This document shows positions 5,479 to 6,929 of a DNA stretch of 6,929 nt, piece by piece. The stretch comes from CAZOHN01 sp964579325 (GTDB lineage: Bacteria; Pseudomonadota; Alphaproteobacteria; Rhodobacterales; Rhodobacteraceae). The translations under genes were made by a program, and so were the position numbers. Position 1 is the stretch's first letter. Every line of letters begins with the position of its first letter. The stretch covers positions 1 to 6,929 of the forward strand of contig CAZOHN010000192.1 in assembly GCA_964579325.1 (NCBI GenBank), in the 5' to 3' direction. Below the pieces are notes generated by a model, which was given only the letters and a program-made list of their open reading frames with translations, made no database searches and was not told the DNA's origin.

Positions 5479-6929
5479 TCAGCCCTGCATCGCGGCCCAG
5501 ACCCGGGACGGGCTGAGCGGCATGTCGATATGCGTCACGTTGGTATGGCCGGCGCGCTGGAGCGCATCGACCACCGCGTTCACCACCGCCGGCGGCGACC
5601 CGATGGCCCCGGCCTCGCCGCAGCCCTTCACGCCCAGCGGGTTGTGGGTGCAGGGCGTCTGGCACGAGTGGTCGACCTGGTAGAACGGCAGGTCGTCGGC
5701 GCGCGGCATGGCATAGTCCATGTAGCTCCCCGAAACGAGCTGGCCGTTCTCGTCATAGGTCGTCGCTTCCAGAAGCGCCTGGCCGATGCCCTGCCCGATC
5801 CCGCCATGCACCTGTCCGTCGACGATCATCGGGTTGATGATGTTGCCGAAGTCGTCGGCTGCTGCAAACCGCTCGATCGTCACCTTGCCGGTATCCGGGT
5901 CGACCTCGACCTCGCAGGCATAGGCGCCGGCCGGGTAGGTGAAGTTCGACGGGTCGTAGAATGCCGTCTCCTCCAGCCCCGGCTCGAGGTCTGCGAGCGG
6001 GTAGTTGTGCGGGACGTAGGCCGCAAGGCACACCGATCCCCAGTCGACCGACTTGTCGGTGCCCGCAACGGAGAACTTGCCGTCCCTGAGCTCGATGTCG
6101 CTCTCGGAAGCCTCCATCAGGTGCGCCGCGATCTTCTTGGCCTTGGCGATGATCTTGTTGGCCGCCCGGACCATGGCCGAGCCACCGACCGCGATCGAGC
6201 GTGAGCCGTAGGTGCCCATGCCCATCGGCGTGTTGGCAGTGTCGCCATGCACGATCTCGATCTGGCTTTCCGGGATGCCTATCATCTCGGAAATCACCTG
6301 CGGGAAGGCGGTCTCGTGGCCCTGCCCGTGGCTATGGCTCCCGGTCATCACCACGATGCCCCCTGTCGCGTTCACACGGACCGTGGCGCTTTCGTAAAGA
6401 CCGGCTCGCGCGCCGAGCTGACCCACGAGGAACAGCGCAGCGTCCGCGAAGACCTCACCGAGGNNNNNNNNNNCTGACCCACGAGGTTCGACGGCGCGAT
6501 GCCGCAGGCCTCGATGTAGCAGTTGATGCCAAGCCCCCGCAGCTTGCCCTTGGCCTTCGAGGCCGCGAGGCGTGCCTGGAAGCCGCTCACGTCGGCGATT
6601 TCCAGCAGCTTGTCCATCGTCGCGTGGTAGTCGCCGGTGTCGTATTCCACCGCCACCGGGGTGGCATAGGGGAACTCGGTGATGAAGTTCTTCCGGCGCA
6701 GCTCCACCGGGTCCATCTTCATCTCGCGCGCCGCCTTGTCGATCACCCGTTCCAGCTGGAACGTGGCTTCGGGGCGGCCTGCGCCGCGATAGGCGTCCAC
6801 GGGCACCGTGTTGGTGAACACCGCCTTGACGTTCACGTAGATCACCGGGGTCTTGTAGTTGCCGGCCATCAGCGTTCCGTGCAGCCAGGTGGGCACCGAG
6901 GGCGCGAAGGTCGACAGATAGGCCCCCAT
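5479..6929 (-). CDS. Molybdopterin-binding large subunit, form II CO-dehydrogenase-like; partial and broken by an assembly gap
   Basis: This is the C-terminal part of the molybdenum-cofactor subunit of a xanthine dehydrogenase-family hydroxylase. The frame is open at the right edge and family proteins are near 790 residues, so roughly 300 N-terminal residues lie outside; the ATG at 6929 is internal. AYRGAGR (6774-6794) is the form II signature; form I CO dehydrogenases have AYRCSFR, whose Cys carries the Cu-S-Mo centre. GQGHE (6313-6327) belongs to a cofactor-binding loop, and GCGEAG holds the conserved catalytic Glu (codon 5614-5616). As written, ten Ns at 6464-6473 and a 13-bp repeat shift the frame between EACGIAPSNLVGQ and LGARAGLYESA; removing one repeat unit joins them in frame to about 464 residues. 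The break is therefore probably an assembly artefact and the gene is probably intact. The substrate is unknown. Confidence 0.88.
   Translation of the reverse strand, partial: GGLSVDLRALGAHLAARNADGRQLQDPGDLRERQGGVHQHGARGRLSRRRPPRSHVPAGTGDRQGGARDEDGPGGAAPEELHHRVPLCHPGGGGIRHRRLPRDDGQAAGNRRRERLPGTPRGLEGQGQAAGAWHQLLHRGLRHRAVEPRGSXXXXLGEVFADAALFLVGQLGARAGLYESATVRVNATGGIVVMTGSHSHGQGHETAFPQVISEMIGIPESQIEIVHGDTANTPMGMGTYGSRSIAVGGSAMVRAANKIIAKAKKIAAHLMEASESDIELRDGKFSVAGTDKSVDWGSVCLAAYVPHNYPLADLEPGLEETAFYDPSNFTYPAGAYACEVEVDPDTGKVTIERFAAADDFGNIINPMIVDGQVHGGIGQGIGQALLEATTYDENGQLVSGSYMDYAMPRADDLPFYQVDHSCQTPCTHNPLGVKGCGEAGAIGSPPAVVNAVVDALQRAGHTNVTHIDMPLSPSRVWAAMQG
6418..6430. repeat. 13-bp direct repeat, copy 1, beside the assembly gap
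   Basis: CTGACCCACGAGG occurs here and again at 6474-6486, immediately after the N run. On the - strand both copies can encode LVGQ, the peptide that should occur once in the large subunit at this point. Confidence 0.9.
6464..6473. other. Assembly gap of ten Ns
   Basis: Ten consecutive Ns lie inside the large-subunit gene. A run of exactly ten is probably a scaffolder's placeholder, not a measured length. The 33 bases at 6431-6463 between the first repeat copy and the gap have no place in the expected protein if the repeat is collapsed. Confidence 0.95.
6474..6486. repeat. 13-bp direct repeat, copy 2, beside the assembly gap
   Basis: This is the second copy of CTGACCCACGAGG, starting at the first base after the N run. 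It reads LVGQ after APSN on the - strand, the expected end of the upstream reading frame. Confidence 0.9.

Noticed and set aside
5200..6204. 334-aa open frame on the + strand
   Set aside because: It spans the antisense of two well-recognised hydroxylase subunits and their junction, is rich in Arg and Pro, and shows no motif.
5479..6929. Large subunit as a true frameshifted pseudogene
   Set aside because: The only disruption coincides with a run of Ns flanked by a direct repeat, and the protein is intact once one repeat unit is removed, so an assembly error is more likely.

Overview
The window looks like chromosomal DNA of a GC-rich alphaproteobacterium, most likely of the Rhodobacteraceae. 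The reasons are the GC-biased codons, an assimilatory sulfate-reduction cluster that ends in a DUF934 gene and a Rhodobacter-type ferredoxin-NADP reductase, an IF-3 typical of alphaproteobacteria, and a 'form II' CO-dehydrogenase-like operon of the kind common in roseobacters. No mobile element, tRNA, rRNA or CRISPR array was seen.

Bases 1-3253 (+ strand) hold a sulfur assimilation operon. It contains the C-terminal two thirds of a siroheme/[4Fe-4S] sulfite reductase (cysI), an APS-type reductase (cysH, overlapping cysI by 11 bp), a DUF934 gene (ATGA overlap with cysH) and, after about 60 bp, a ferredoxin/flavodoxin-NADP(+) reductase (fpr). Read together, CysH reduces adenylyl sulfate to sulfite, CysI reduces sulfite to sulfide, DUF934 is an accessory of unknown mechanism, and Fpr could supply electrons from NADPH through ferredoxin, because no cysJ is visible here. 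The operon ends at a hairpin terminator that also serves the converging gene on the other strand.

Bases 3276-3866 (- strand) encode a small membrane-anchored protein with a long Ala/Glu rod. The rod shows a clear 11-residue acidic periodicity. I do not recognise its function.

Bases 3867-4061 form a divergent control region. It has a good sigma-70-like promoter (TTGAAA-17-TATTTT) for infC, an 8-bp inverted repeat flanking that promoter, a 12-bp palindrome, and a hairpin in the leader of the - strand gene. infC (+) appears to start at a rare AUA codon at 4062, not at the GTG 30 bases further in. It is followed by a strong terminator at 4626-4653.

Bases 4676-6929 (- strand) hold two subunits of a molybdenum hydroxylase of the xanthine dehydrogenase/CO dehydrogenase family, in the order large then medium. 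The large subunit carries AYRGAGR, the form II signature, so true CO oxidation is doubtful. It is cut by the right edge of the window. It is also interrupted by a 10-N assembly gap flanked by a 13-bp direct repeat; collapsing the repeat restores an uninterrupted protein.

I see no clearly novel multi-gene system. The observations most worth following are the AUA start of infC with its flanking inverted repeat, the acidic hendecad protein, and the probable assembly error inside the large subunit.
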